Positions 49,460 to 58,202 of a stretch of 64,000 nt of DNA are shown here, in pieces; the first letter of the stretch is position 1; each line of letters opens with the position of its first letter. The position numbers were made by a program, and so were the translations under genes. Source of the stretch: Streptomyces griseoluteus. Lineage in GTDB: Bacteria > Actinomycetota > Actinomycetes > Streptomycetales > Streptomycetaceae. The stretch spans positions 124,001-188,000 of the forward strand of contig JOBE01000002.1 of the NCBI GenBank assembly GCA_000717735.1. Direction: 5' to 3'. Below the pieces are notes generated by a model. The model did no database searches. It was not told the origin of the DNA and saw only the letters and a program-made list of their open reading frames with translations.

Positions 49460-50773
49460 TCACCCCTCGTCCGGCCCGCACGCCTCCTCGAAGAAGTCCA
49501 GGTTCTCCTGGAGGGCCTTCATGAGCCTGTCCCGTTCGGTCTCGTCGACCTGTACGGGGACGACCCCGGAGGCGTCGGTGAGGCGCCGGAAGCCGCCCCT
49601 GCTCTCGAGCCGGCCCACCACCCGGATCGGGAGTCCGACGAGATGGGCGTGGCCGGCGGTGCGGTACGCCTCCTCGTCGAGGGTGACCCGGACGTGCGGG
49701 ACCTCCGCCCCGCCGAGCACACGGAGGCGTACGGTGCCCTCGCCGCGGGGCCCTGAACGGCGCATGCGGACGACGGCGCCGGTGAGCCGGACCGGTACGG
49801 ACGGCTCGTCGGTGAGGTAGCGGGCACTCGCCTCCCGCAGGGCCGGCAGGTCGCCGGGTGAGAACTCGACCGGTTCGGGCCGGGCCGCGCAGCCCTCGGG
49901 AGCCCCGGCGGAGGGGGCCCACTCCAGGGCGACCCGGGCCCCTTCGGTGCCGCGGACGAGGGCGACGAGGGCCTCGGTGAGCTCGCGGCTGACGCCCGCC
50001 TCGACGGCCGCGTCGAAGGCCTCCATGCCGCCGGTGGCCCGCTGGTAGTCGGTGGCCTCGCGGGCCGCGTGGAGCGCGTGGTAGAGCCGGACGGCGACCG
50101 CGCGGCCCGGCTCGACCGGCAGGAAGGCGGTGAGGCCGCGCCCGCCGGTGACCGCGCCGACGACGACCGACTCCAGGGAGGCCCGGGCCGGGCGCCGGTG
50201 CCGGGCCCCGTGGTAGCCGGCCCGGCCGCGCACGGCGAGGGCGCCGGCCAGGAGCAGCTGGCGGGCGGCGGACCTGAGCTGCTCCTGCACGGTCCAGGGG
50301 ACCGTGCCGGCCGGGCCCGGGGGCACGTCGCGCCACCAGCGGATCTCGTCGCTGGGCACGGCGAGGCCGGTGAGGACCTCGCGGGCGGAGGGCGTGGCGC
50401 TGCGGGCGAGGGCGGTGAGCGCCTCGCCGAGCAGGTCCTCGCAGTCGGGGAAGGCCCGGCTCTCCGGGACGAGGAGGCTGGTGCCGGTGCCGCCGCCCGG
50501 CGGGGTCCATCGGCTGTAGCGGCCGGCCGCCCCGCCGCGCCGCCGCCATCCGTGGCGGGCGAGGAGGGCACCGAGGACACGCGGGTCCACCCTGCCCGGG
50601 TCGGGTGCGCCCTGGCTGTCGGCCCACGGTCCGGCGGGCGGGCCGGGGACGCCGGTCCAGGACGCGGGAAGATCGTGGGGCGCGGGGTGGGGCCGGTAGG
50701 GCGGGGGCACGGAGGCGGGTCCGTGCCCGCCCCCCTCGTCCCCGAACCTCGGTTCGTCGATCGGCCGGTGCAT
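49460..50773 (-). CDS. unknown protein with possible OB-fold-like C-terminus
   Basis: 437 aa from ATG 50773; the ATG shares its A with the upstream stop (TGATG), so translation is coupled to the DUF4365 gene. A Pro-rich N-terminus (1-65) is followed by a middle region of helical character (about 70-320). The C-terminus (about 330-420) has alternating strands with [20 protein letters not shown] and [19 protein letters not shown], which looks OB-fold-like to me, but this is a visual impression. No family recognised. Confidence 0.65.
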   Translation of the reverse strand: MHRPIDEPRFGDEGGGHGPASVPPPYRPHPAPHDLPASWTGVPGPPAGPWADSQGAPDPGRVDPRVLGALLARHGWRRRGGAAGRYSRWTPPGGGTGTSLLVPESRAFPDCEDLLGEALTALARSATPSAREVLTGLAVPSDEIRWWRDVPPGPAGTVPWTVQEQLRSAARQLLLAGALAVRGRAGYHGARHRRPARASLESVVVGAVTGGRGLTAFLPVEPGRAVAVRLYHALHAAREATDYQRATGGMEAFDAAVEAGVSRELTEALVALVRGTEGARVALEWAPSAGAPEGCAARPEPVEFSPGDLPALREASARYLTDEPSVPVRLTGAVVRMRRSGPRGEGTVRLRVLGGAEVPHVRVTLDEEAYRTAGHAHLVGLPIRVVGRLESRGGFRRLTDASGVVPVQVDETERDRLMKALQENLDFFEEACGPDEG

Positions 50774-51339
50774 CAAGGTCTCCCTCCCACGCCGACTCGG
50801 GTCATGATCTCGCAGAGCGCCCGGTCGTCGAAGATCCGCGCCGTCGGGACGCGCACGGTGGTCCTGCGCCGTCCCGTGACCGGGTGCCCGGCCAGGTTGA
50901 TCCAGTAGCAGCAGTGCCGCAGGTCGAGCCGGTCATGGCTCGACCTCAGCCAGTCCTCCTGTGACCTCGGGACGAGCATCACGACGAGGATCTTGTGCAC
51001 GGAGACCGGGGTCCTGGCGAGTTTCACCAGGTGGTCGTTGTCGAGGGTGAACGCGAAGGTGCTCCCGGGCGGGCTCGGCGGTATCTGGTAGGTGCACTTG
51101 AGCTGCACCTTGATGGTGACCTCGTCGTCGACGGTGTGCCCGGGAGAGCCGTGGCTCACGTGCCAGTCGATGCCGTTGTCCGGAAAGGGCTGGGAGAGCG
51201 AGCAGCCGGCCGCGGCGGCGACGGCGTGCAGGTATCCCACCTGAAGGGTCTCCATGCAGGCGGTGGTGGCGAGTGAGCCGCGCGTCGGAGCCGGCCGCTG
51301 GGGCGGCAGCCCTCCCGACTCGGGCTGGGCGAGCGCCAT
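50773..51339 (-). CDS. DUF4365 domain protein (PD-(D/E)XK nuclease-like)
   Basis: 188 aa from ATG 51339 with GGAAGGAA upstream. The core reads METLQVGYLHAVAAAAG, then GIDWHVSH (acidic metal ligand), VTIKVQLKCT (the Q-x-K of the nuclease-like fold) and DNDHLVKLA. DUF4365 proteins are predicted restriction-endonuclease-fold enzymes, often single genes in mobile or defence settings. Here it is in a core region, in an operon with the unknown 437-aa gene, and divergent from an exonuclease. Confidence 0.82.
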   Translation of the reverse strand: MALAQPESGGLPPQRPAPTRGSLATTACMETLQVGYLHAVAAAAGCSLSQPFPDNGIDWHVSHGSPGHTVDDEVTIKVQLKCTYQIPPSPPGSTFAFTLDNDHLVKLARTPVSVHKILVVMLVPRSQEDWLRSSHDRLDLRHCCYWINLAGHPVTGRRRTTVRVPTARIFDDRALCEIMTRVGVGGRP

Positions 51340-51378
51340 GTCGATTTCCTTCCCCGTCCCTTGTGTTGTGACCGGTCC

Positions 51379-51404
51379 GCGTACGGCGCAAACAGTCCGG
51401 GTAT
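51379..51404 (+). promoter_or_regulatory. possible stress-sigma (SigB/SigH-type) promoter
   Basis: GCGT (51379-51382), 16 nt, then GGGTAT (51399-51404) fits the GNNT-N14-16-GGGTAY pattern of Streptomyces SigB-family promoters, 57 nt upstream of the exonuclease ATG. Short motifs like this occur by chance. Confidence 0.35.
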
Positions 51405-51460
51405 CACCCTTTCGGGGCAGGGGGTTGGCCATCTGCCGCACGTGTGCAGGGAGTTCAGGG

Positions 51461-52189
51461 ATGACATCGCACTGGTACGAAGGGCCCCTGGCCGCTTTCG
51501 ACACGGAGACCACGGGAGTTGACGTCGAGGGCGACCGGATCGTCTCGGCCGCCCTAGTCGTGCAGGACACCGCGGGGGCTCGCCCCCGGGTGACGCGCTG
51601 GCTGGTCAATCCGGGCATACCTGTGCCCGAGGGGGCCACCGCCGTACACGGCCTGACGGACGATCACCTCCAGCGGAACGGCCGGTGGCCGGCTCCGGTG
51701 ATGGAGGAGCTGGCGCGCGCGCTGGCGGAGCAGGTCGCGGCGGGGCGCCCGCTGGTGGTGATGAACGCGCCGTTCGACCTGACGATCCTCGACCGGGAGC
51801 TGCGCAGGCACCGGGCGTCCACGCTGGGCGACTACCTGCCGGGCACGCCCCTGTGCGTGCTCGACCCCCGGGTCCTGGACAAGCACCTCGACCGCTACCG
51901 GAAGGGCCGCCGGACGCTCACGGACCTGTGCGCGCACTACGAGGTGGAGCTGGCGGGCGCGCACGACGCGGCGGCGGACGCGACGGCGGCCCTCGATGTC
52001 GTACGGGCGGTGGCGCGGCGCTTCTCGTCCCGGCTCGAGCGGCTGACCCCGGCGGAGCTGCACACGCTGCAGGCGGTGTGGCACGCGGCGCAGGCGCGGG
52101 GTCTCCAGGCGTGGTTCACCCGGCAGGGCACGCCGGAGATCGTGGACCCGGCGTGGCCGCTGCGGCCCGAACTGCGCACGGCGGCGTGA
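51461..52189 (+). CDS. DnaQ-like 3'-5' exonuclease
   Basis: 242 aa from ATG 51461. ExoI motif FDTETTG near residue 13, ExoII MNAPFDLTIL near 100, ExoIII HDAAADATA near 165. All catalytic acidic residues and the His are present. It is a free-standing exonuclease (DEDDh), not a polymerase III subunit. Divergent from the DUF4365 pair across 121 nt. Confidence 0.92.
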   Translation: MTSHWYEGPLAAFDTETTGVDVEGDRIVSAALVVQDTAGARPRVTRWLVNPGIPVPEGATAVHGLTDDHLQRNGRWPAPVMEELARALAEQVAAGRPLVVMNAPFDLTILDRELRRHRASTLGDYLPGTPLCVLDPRVLDKHLDRYRKGRRTLTDLCAHYEVELAGAHDAAADATAALDVVRAVARRFSSRLERLTPAELHTLQAVWHAAQARGLQAWFTRQGTPEIVDPAWPLRPELRTAA

Positions 52190-52198
52190 CACATGACA

Positions 52199-52230
52199 GA
52201 GGCCGGTCCGTCTTTCGACGGACCGGCCTC
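52199..52230. terminator. bidirectional terminator between the exonuclease gene and tRNA-Val
   Basis: A 14-bp perfect stem (52199-52212 with 52217-52230), loop TTTC. Confidence 0.8.
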
Positions 52231-52237
52231 TACCCGG

Positions 52238-52309
52238 TGGGCGATACTGGGATCGAACCAGTGACCCCTTCGGTGTGAACGAAGTGCTCTCCCGCTGAGC
52301 TAATCGCCC
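52238..52309 (-). tRNA. tRNA-Val (anticodon CAC)
   Basis: 72 nt, full cloverleaf: acceptor GGGCGAT with ATCGCCC, D arm AGCTCAGCGGGAGAGC, anticodon stem CTTCG/CGAAG around TTCACAC, T arm with TTCGATC. CCA is not encoded. A near-identical copy lies at 55461. Confidence 0.95.
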
Positions 52310-52348
52310 GGGAACGGGTTGAACCATACAGGTCTTCGCGCCCTTCGT

Positions 52349-52795
52349 TCAAACCGCTCGCAGGTGGGTGGCGAGTCCCCGCCGCCCGCCGCGCATCATC
52401 AGGGCGTGGTTGGCGCGGAACACCGGCCGTCCGGGGACGGCGAGGGCCCTCAGGAGCCGGGCCCGGACCTCGACCTCCTGCTCGTACACGGCGAGGGTCC
52501 CGGCCCCTTCCGGGGTGACGGTCCAGCGGGCCCAGCCCTCCAGGTCGCCGCCGAGGCCGACCTCCAGGACCCCGGCGGCCGGGTCGCGGCGCAGCGCGCG
52601 GGCGGTGACGACGATGTCGTACGGCAGCAGGGAGCGGAAACGGGCGGTGCCGGTGGTGTCGTCGACGGGGACGACCTCGCGGACCTGGGGCCACCAGCGG
52701 GGGTACTCCTCAGCGCGTTCGAGGATCGCGTAGACGGCGTCGGGCGGGGCGGCGAGCCGCCAGACGCTGCGGAAGCGGTACCGGCACCAGTTCAT
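52349..52795 (-). CDS. SRPBCC (polyketide cyclase/START-like) family protein
   Basis: 148 aa from ATG 52795. Helix-grip fold pattern: RLAAPPDAVYAILERAEEYPRWWPQV is the typical first half, and WTVTPEGAGTLAVYEQEVEV the central strands. These proteins bind hydrophobic ligands in a cavity; the ligand here is unknown. It lies inside the block flanked by the two tRNA-Val genes. Confidence 0.85.
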   Translation of the reverse strand: MNWCRYRFRSVWRLAAPPDAVYAILERAEEYPRWWPQVREVVPVDDTTGTARFRSLLPYDIVVTARALRRDPAAGVLEVGLGGDLEGWARWTVTPEGAGTLAVYEQEVEVRARLLRALAVPGRPVFRANHALMMRGGRRGLATHLRAV

Positions 52796-52888
52796 GCCCC
52801 CCAGTGTGGACGTACTCAGGCGGCCCTCGCCGGAAGATGAGTACCGGCACGCATTCCCGCCGGGTGTGGCCGGGGCCACACTCCGGGT

Positions 52889-55408
52889 ATGGACAACTCA
52901 CTGCCGCCCGCGGACGAGCTGGCGCTCGTCGACCGCGAGCTGGCGCAACTCGACGCACGCCGGTCCCAGTTGCTGGCCAGGCGGGCCTGGCTGCTGCAGG
53001 TGCTGTACGCGCCCACGGCGCCGACGGCGGCGGTGCGGCCCCGTCCGCCGGTGGCGGACTCGACGCCGCGGAGCGCGCAGAACGTGCTGCTGACGCTCGG
53101 CGGCACCCTGCTGACGATCGCCGCGGTCGCCTTCACCCTGGTGAGCTGGGGCTCGATGGGCATCGGCGGCCGGGCGGCGGTCCTGTTCGTGGTGACCTCG
53201 GCGGCCCTGGCGGCCCCGGTGGCGCTGCTGCGCAGGAGCCTGGTCTCGACCGCCGAGTCGGTGGCGGCCCTCGGGCTCGCCCTGATGGTCCTCGACGCGT
53301 ACGCGCTGCACCGGGCGGCGCTGTCGGAGACGGACGGCCTCGGGTACGCGGCGGTGGCCTCTGCCGTCCTCGCGGGCGCCTGGACGGCGTACGGCTCGGC
53401 GCTGTCCCGGCTGCGGATCCCGCTGCCGGTGGCCGTGGTCGCGGGGCAGCTCCCGCTGCCGCTCGGCGTGCTCGCCGCGGGGGGCGGGCCGACGGCCTTC
53501 GCCTGGGCGGCGCTCGTCACGGCCGCCGCGGACGGGGCGGTGGTGCTGTGGGCCCGGCCCGCGTCGGTCCGGATCACGGCGGTCACCGGCGCGGTGGTCC
53601 TGGGCGGCTGGGCCCTCCTGACGGGCGGCTGGCTCTCGCTCGCCTCGCCGTGGAGCGGCGCGCCGCTGCTCGTGGCGGGCGCCGCGGTGACGCTGTACGT
53701 GGCCTGGCGCACGCCGGCGCTCGCGGTCGCCGCCTCGGCGGTCGCGGGCCTGGCCGTGGTGACGGCCGTCGGCGGTCTGCTGCGCGCCGCGGTCCCGGCG
53801 GACTGGACGGTGCCGGTGTACGTGCTGTGCGCGCTGGTTCTGGCCTCGGTGTGGCGCGTGGGGGCAACGCCCGCGGCGCCGTCCGTGAGCGCCGCCTCCG
53901 GCACGACGGCCGACGGTCCGCGTCTGCCCCGTGGTGTGCGGCTCGGGCTCGCCGGTGCGGGGGCGGGGGTGGCCGCCCTCGGGGTCGTGTGGGCGCTTCC
54001 GCCGGTGGTCGCCGGGGTCCTCGGGCCGATGGCCCGGACCACGGAGGTCTGGTCGGGCGAGCACGCCGGGCGGGTCCTGACGTCGTTCCCGGCGACGGCG
54101 GCCCTGGTCCTGGCGGTGGCCGTGGCCGCTCTCGCGGCCGTCCCGCGCCTCTGGACCCGGTGCGCGGCTCTCGTCCTGGCCTGGGGGCTGCTCACGGCCC
54201 TGCCTGTCTCTCTCGACCTGCCGTACGCGGCGACGCTCGCCCTCCAGCTGCTCACGGCCGCGGCGGCCCTGTGGGTCGCCGTACGCCCGGGCCCGCTGAC
54301 GCGGGGCCTGCGCGCGGCCGAGGCCCCGGCCGGTCCGACGTCCGCGGGACCCGTGCTCACCCCGCCTTCGACCGGAGGGGCGATGCCGTGGGCCGGCTGG
54401 GCGCCGACGGGGACCGGACGGCAGCTGCCGTCCGTGGAGCCGGGGACCGTCCTGGGGTGGGCTGCGTACGCCGGTGGGCTGGCGTCCGCCCTGAGCGCCG
54501 TCGCCCTTGCCCTGGACGTGCGGGGGGCCACGTTCCTCGCGCTCGGTGCGGTGCTGGGGCTCCTCACCGGCGTGGCGGTGCTCGGCACGGACGCGCAGCG
54601 GGTGGCGGCCGCCTGCGGCGCGGTCCTGGCCGGGACCGGGCTGGTGGTGGCTGTGGCCGCAGCCGGCGGGTTCGAGGACCACTGGACGGCTCTGGCCCTC
54701 CTGCTGGTCCCGGCGGCCACCGCCGCCGTGGGGGCCCGGACGCGCCCGCCCGCGGTGGCCCTGGCGGTGGAGACCACCGGCGCGGCCGTGGCGGTTCCGG
54801 CGTTCGGTCTCGCCGCGTCCCGGCCGGCGTTCCTCGCGCTCGCCCTGGCCCTCGGCGGGGTGATCGCGGCGGCGACGGCGATGCGTCCGGAGCGGCGGCG
54901 GTTCGCCTCGTGGACGGCGGCGGCGCTGTTCCTGCTGGCCACCTGGGTGCGCCTTGCGGCCTTCGAGGTGACGACGCCGGAGGCATACACCCTCCCGGTG
55001 ACCGTGCCCGCCCTCGTCGCCGGGTACCTGCGGCGGCGCCGGGACGCCGAGGCCTCGTCCTGGACGGCGTACGGCCCGGGTCTCGCGGCCACGCTGCTGC
55101 CGAGCCTCGCGGCGGCCTGGACCGACCCGGAGTGGGTCCGCCCGCTGGCCCTGGGCGTCGCGGCCCTGGTGGTGACGCTGCTGGGCGCCCGGTTCCGGCT
55201 GCAGGCCCTGCTGGTCCTCGGCGGCGTGGTGCTGGCCCTGGACGGGCTGCACGAGCTCGCCCCGTACGTGGTGCAGGCGGTGGGCGCGCTGCCCCGCTGG
55301 CTGCCGCCGGCCCTCGCCGGGCTCCTGCTGCTCGCGGTGGGCGCCACGTACGAGCAGCGGCTGCGGGACGCCAGGAGGCTCCGGGACCGCGTGGCCCGGA
55401 TGCGGTGA
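52889..55408 (+). CDS. large polytopic membrane protein, unknown function
   Basis: 839 aa from ATG 52889. A short charged helical start (ELALVDRELAQLDARRSQLLARRAW, possible coiled coil) is followed by about 20 or more hydrophobic segments of Ala/Val/Leu/Gly. C-terminal 25 residues are basic. Similar multi-helix proteins with a coiled N-terminus recur in streptomycetes, but I cannot assign one a function. Divergent from the SRPBCC gene. Confidence 0.8.
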   Translation: MDNSLPPADELALVDRELAQLDARRSQLLARRAWLLQVLYAPTAPTAAVRPRPPVADSTPRSAQNVLLTLGGTLLTIAAVAFTLVSWGSMGIGGRAAVLFVVTSAALAAPVALLRRSLVSTAESVAALGLALMVLDAYALHRAALSETDGLGYAAVASAVLAGAWTAYGSALSRLRIPLPVAVVAGQLPLPLGVLAAGGGPTAFAWAALVTAAADGAVVLWARPASVRITAVTGAVVLGGWALLTGGWLSLASPWSGAPLLVAGAAVTLYVAWRTPALAVAASAVAGLAVVTAVGGLLRAAVPADWTVPVYVLCALVLASVWRVGATPAAPSVSAASGTTADGPRLPRGVRLGLAGAGAGVAALGVVWALPPVVAGVLGPMARTTEVWSGEHAGRVLTSFPATAALVLAVAVAALAAVPRLWTRCAALVLAWGLLTALPVSLDLPYAATLALQLLTAAAALWVAVRPGPLTRGLRAAEAPAGPTSAGPVLTPPSTGGAMPWAGWAPTGTGRQLPSVEPGTVLGWAAYAGGLASALSAVALALDVRGATFLALGAVLGLLTGVAVLGTDAQRVAAACGAVLAGTGLVVAVAAAGGFEDHWTALALLLVPAATAAVGARTRPPAVALAVETTGAAVAVPAFGLAASRPAFLALALALGGVIAAATAMRPERRRFASWTAAALFLLATWVRLAAFEVTTPEAYTLPVTVPALVAGYLRRRRDAEASSWTAYGPGLAATLLPSLAAAWTDPEWVRPLALGVAALVVTLLGARFRLQALLVLGGVVLALDGLHELAPYVVQAVGALPRWLPPALAGLLLLAVGATYEQRLRDARRLRDRVARMR

Positions 55409-55411
55409 ACG

Positions 55412-55451
55412 CCGAAGGCCCCGAGACGGTGTTCCGTCTCGGGGCCTTCGG
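55412..55451. terminator. terminator after the large membrane protein gene
   Basis: An 18-bp perfect stem (55412-55429 with 55434-55451), loop TGTT, 3 nt past the stop and 9 nt before the tRNA 3' end. Serves both. Confidence 0.85.
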
Positions 55452-55460
55452 ACCGGGTGG

Positions 55461-55532
55461 TGGGCGATACTGGGTTCGAACCAGTGACCCCTTCGGTGTG
55501 AACGAAGTGCTCTCCCACTGAGCTAATCGCCC
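55461..55532 (-). tRNA. tRNA-Val (anticodon CAC), second copy
   Basis: 72 nt, same acceptor, anticodon and variable regions as the copy at 52238, differing only in a D-loop base and a T-loop base (TTCGAAC). CCA is encoded (55458-55460). Confidence 0.95.
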
Positions 55533-55586
55533 CGGTGCACCGCAAACATTACCGCATGTCAGCGGGGCTCCCGAACCATCCCAGGG

Positions 55587-56009
55587 TCACTCGGTGATCT
55601 TCCACGGCATGACGAAGCCGAACTTCCACAGGTAGACGCCGAGCAGGACGGCGATGATCACCAGGCCGACGGAGGTGAGGATGATGTTCCGGCGGCGGAC
55701 CTTGGGGTCGAGGGCGCGCTGGGCGGCCTCGGTGACCTTGCGCTTGGTCCAGCGGAGCACGAGCTGTGCCCAGACGAACTCGGTCGCCCAGATCGCCATG
55801 CCGCCGAAGATGACCAGCCAGCCGGGCCCGGGCAGCGGCAGCATCACCACTCCGGCGCCGACCACGGCGAGTCCCACGATGAAGACGCCGACCTGCCAGC
55901 TCAGATGCAGGCCTCGCCGGGACTTGATGAACTCCGGTGCGCGGGATCCCAGTTCGGCTTCCTGGCCGTCTGCGGACTCCCCGGTGCGCTCGTCACTCTC
56001 CGCATTCAT
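55587..56009 (-). CDS. TIGR02611-type membrane protein (PGPGW)
   Basis: 140 aa from ATG 56009. Two N-terminal helices around the signature PLPGPGWLVIFGG (about 57-69) and a third near the C-terminus (ILTSVGLVIIAVLLGVYLW). Function unknown; widespread in actinobacteria. Divergent from ssgB. Confidence 0.85.
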   Translation of the reverse strand: MNAESDERTGESADGQEAELGSRAPEFIKSRRGLHLSWQVGVFIVGLAVVGAGVVMLPLPGPGWLVIFGGMAIWATEFVWAQLVLRWTKRKVTEAAQRALDPKVRRRNIILTSVGLVIIAVLLGVYLWKFGFVMPWKITE

Positions 56010-56080
56010 ACCCCCCAACTTACCGGACTCGGGGCCATCACCGGAATGGCGGTATTACCGCAGGTCACACGCACCCGATC

Positions 56081-56097
56081 GAGTGTCCTGAACACTC
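56081..56097. promoter_or_regulatory. dyad in the ssgB upstream region
   Basis: GAGTGT and ACACTC arms separated by 5 nt (56081-56097), 102 nt before the ssgB ATG. Size and symmetry suit a GntR- or TetR-type operator. The regulator is unknown. Confidence 0.35.
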
Positions 56098-56199
56098 ACA
56101 AAACCGACAGAGGGGTTTACAACGGCACCGGAGGTGGCATGTCGATTTCGCCGACGTGCGAATCCCCGAGCGCACACTGAGCGAAAGGCCCTGGCGCTT

Positions 56200-56613
56200 A
56201 TGAACACCACGGTCAGCTGCGAGCTGCACCTGCGCCTCGTTGTGTCGAGCGAGTCCTCACTGCCTGTACCCGCGGGCCTGCGGTATGACACGGCCGATCC
56301 CTATGCCGTGCACGCCACCTTCCACACCGGAGCCGAGGAGACGGTCGAGTGGGTCTTCGCCCGCGACCTTCTCGCCGAGGGGCTGCACAGGCCCACCGGC
56401 ACGGGCGACGTCCGCGTCTGGCCGTCCCGGAGTCACGGTCAGGGAGTCGTCTGCATCGCATTGAGCTCCCCCGAGGGAGAAGCCCTGCTCGAGGCCCCGG
56501 CGAGGGCCCTGGAGTCGTTCCTGAAGAGGACCGACGCCGCTGTGCCACCGGGCACCGAGCACCGGCACTTCGATCTCGACACGGAGCTCTCCCACATCCT
56601 GGCCGACAGCTGA
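56200..56613 (+). CDS. ssgB: sporulation-specific cell division protein SsgB
   Basis: 137 aa, nearly identical to remembered S. coelicolor SsgB (MNTTVSCELHLRLVVSSESS onward). SALP family, unique to sporulating actinobacteria. SsgB, placed by SsgA, recruits FtsZ to future septum sites in aerial hyphae. The ATG at 56200 has only a weak Shine-Dalgarno (GAAAGG about 12 nt upstream). The 190-nt upstream region carries a dyad. Confidence 0.98.
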   Translation: MNTTVSCELHLRLVVSSESSLPVPAGLRYDTADPYAVHATFHTGAEETVEWVFARDLLAEGLHRPTGTGDVRVWPSRSHGQGVVCIALSSPEGEALLEAPARALESFLKRTDAAVPPGTEHRHFDLDTELSHILADS

Positions 56614-56631
56614 GCCAGGCCGAGAGCCGCA

Positions 56632-56662
56632 CGGCGCCGTCCGACTCGGGGCGACGGCGCCG
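56632..56662 (+). terminator. ssgB terminator, first hairpin
   Basis: A 10-bp perfect stem (56632-56641 with 56653-56662), 19 nt past the ssgB stop. Confidence 0.55.
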
Positions 56663-56688
56663 CGCGAGCAGTCACATAGGCACGACAT

Positions 56689-56730
56689 CCGGCGCTCCCA
56701 CCGCGCAGCCGGCGCGGTGGTGGGCGCCGG
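56689..56730 (+). terminator. ssgB terminator, second hairpin
   Basis: About 18 paired bases (56689-56706 with 56712-56730, one bulge), followed by TGTCCTTTT. The stronger terminator of the two after ssgB. TAAAGT at 56750-56755, just beyond it, is a candidate -10 for the next gene. Confidence 0.7.
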
Positions 56731-56804
56731 TGTCCTTTTCCCGGTCGCGCTAAAGTCAGCGCCATTCCGCGGGCGCCCGCCCGCGGCCGGCCAGGGAGCG
56801 AATC

Positions 56805-57362
56805 GTGCTGATCCCCCACGACACCCGGATCGCCCTCGACACCGTCGTCGATCTGATGAACACCGCGCCCCAGGGCGACCGCGCCGACGAGCTCGCCGAT
56901 CTGAAGGGGCTGGGAGCCTTCGTCCGCGCGCACAAGATCAGCGACGTGGGCGACCTGGGCCCCGCCGACCTACGCGCCGTCCGCGAGGTGCGCGAGAAGT
57001 TCGCGGCCGTCTTCTCCGCGCCGGAGGCCCGGATCGCGGCCCCCCTGATCAACCAGCTGGTGGCGGGTGCCGGCACCACGCCGCAGCTCACCGACCACGA
57101 CGGCTACGACTGGCACGTGCACTACTTCGCGCCGGGCGCCTCGGTGGCGGACCACCTCGCGGCCGACTGCGGCATGGCGCTGGCGTTCATCGTGGTGGCG
57201 GGCGAGCAGGAGCGGCTGCGGCGCTGCGAGGCGCCTGACTGCGGCCGGGCCTTCGTCGACCTCTCCCGCAACCGCTCGCGCCGCTACTGCGACAGCCGCA
57301 CCTGCGGCAACCGTCTGCACGTGGCCGCGTACCGGGCGCGCCGCAAGGAAGCGGCGGGCTGA
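56805..57362 (+). CDS. CGNR zinc finger regulator (ABATE domain)
   Basis: 185 aa from GTG 56805 with GGGAG 7 nt upstream. The N-terminal ABATE-type ligand domain spans about 1-130. The C-terminal zinc finger has cysteines in RRCEAPDCGRAFVDLSRN and CDSRTCGNRLHVAAYRARR; the CGNR signature is explicit. Such proteins are predicted stress- or ligand-responsive DNA-binding regulators. Target unknown. Confidence 0.92.
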   Translation: MLIPHDTRIALDTVVDLMNTAPQGDRADELADLKGLGAFVRAHKISDVGDLGPADLRAVREVREKFAAVFSAPEARIAAPLINQLVAGAGTTPQLTDHDGYDWHVHYFAPGASVADHLAADCGMALAFIVVAGEQERLRRCEAPDCGRAFVDLSRNRSRRYCDSRTCGNRLHVAAYRARRKEAAG

Positions 57363-57391
57363 GGCGCGAGCCGCCGGAGCGCACAGAGCCG

Positions 57392-57553
57392 TCACAGCAC
57401 GAAGAGGTCGTACACGGCAGCCATGAACAGCAGACAGCCGATCACCCCGAGAAAGATCATCAACGGTGGCTGAGAGAGCGCGAACAGGCAGCCGCGCGGC
57501 TCTTCGGCAGGGGCATCGGTGGCGGGGACGGGCTCCCGCGAGGTATCCAGCAT
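57392..57553 (-). CDS. 53-aa membrane microprotein
   Basis: Found by translating the minus strand from ATG 57553 to TGA 57392. The first 20 residues are acidic/Pro-rich (MLDTSREPVPATDAPAEEPR); the rest is one hydrophobic helix containing LMIFLGVIGCLLFMAAVYDL. About 85% of third codon positions are G or C, as in true genes here. The Shine-Dalgarno is weak (GAG). Otherwise the 302-nt interval 57363-57664 has no gene. Function unknown. Confidence 0.6.
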   Translation of the reverse strand: MLDTSREPVPATDAPAEEPRGCLFALSQPPLMIFLGVIGCLLFMAAVYDLFVL

Positions 57554-57664
57554 CTCGGGGGGATGATGGCGTACCCACGACCCCGGAAATCCCGCAACAC
57601 GCCCCTCGGCAAGGGCTGTTCACCCCTTCCCGTGGATCATGGGAACGGGAATCGCCAGAAGCGG

Positions 57665-58081
57665 TCAGATTCCGTGCTTCTTCAGAATCGCCTCGATGTC
57701 GCTGAAGTCGTCCCCGGCGGCCTGCCCCGCCTTCGGCTTCGCCGTGACGGCGCGCGAGGGCGCCGAAGCCCCGGGGGCCACCGCTCTGGGCACGTCGGCC
57801 CCGCCGGCGCTCTCCGCGCGGCCGCCCCGACGCCGCTCGACCGCCCTTGTGGACAGGAACAGGAGCCAGGCCACGCCGAGAACACCGAACCCGGCCCAGG
57901 CGACAGGACTGAACGCCGTGTCCGCGATCCAGTCGACGGCCCCCGTCATCACCAGGCCGAGCGGCACAAGGGCGTAGGCGGCGATACGAGCGGCGGACAG
58001 GAACCGCTTCCGGTACGCCGCCACGGCGGCGATGCCCAGGCCCGCCGCGGACACCGCGGAGCAGATCGTCTCGGCGAGCAT
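57665..58081 (-). CDS. small membrane protein with conserved ILKKHGI-type tail
   Basis: 138 aa from ATG 58081, with a strong GGAGG 5 nt upstream. Two or three hydrophobic helices (about 3-20, 33-50, 57-78), then a charged linker ending DDFSDIEAILKKHGI, a tail type that I associate with a streptomycete-specific membrane family. Function unknown. Confidence 0.8.
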   Translation of the reverse strand: MLAETICSAVSAAGLGIAAVAAYRKRFLSAARIAAYALVPLGLVMTGAVDWIADTAFSPVAWAGFGVLGVAWLLFLSTRAVERRRGGRAESAGGADVPRAVAPGASAPSRAVTAKPKAGQAAGDDFSDIEAILKKHGI

Positions 58082-58202
58082 GCGGTCCTCCAGACCCCGG
58101 GTGATACGTCCCTTCCATCCTGCACCGACGGGACCGCCCGGGGCCATGCCCCGAGGCCGGTATCAGGGAGATCTCCGGGTCGGCCCGGCCGGATCTCCTC
58201 CT

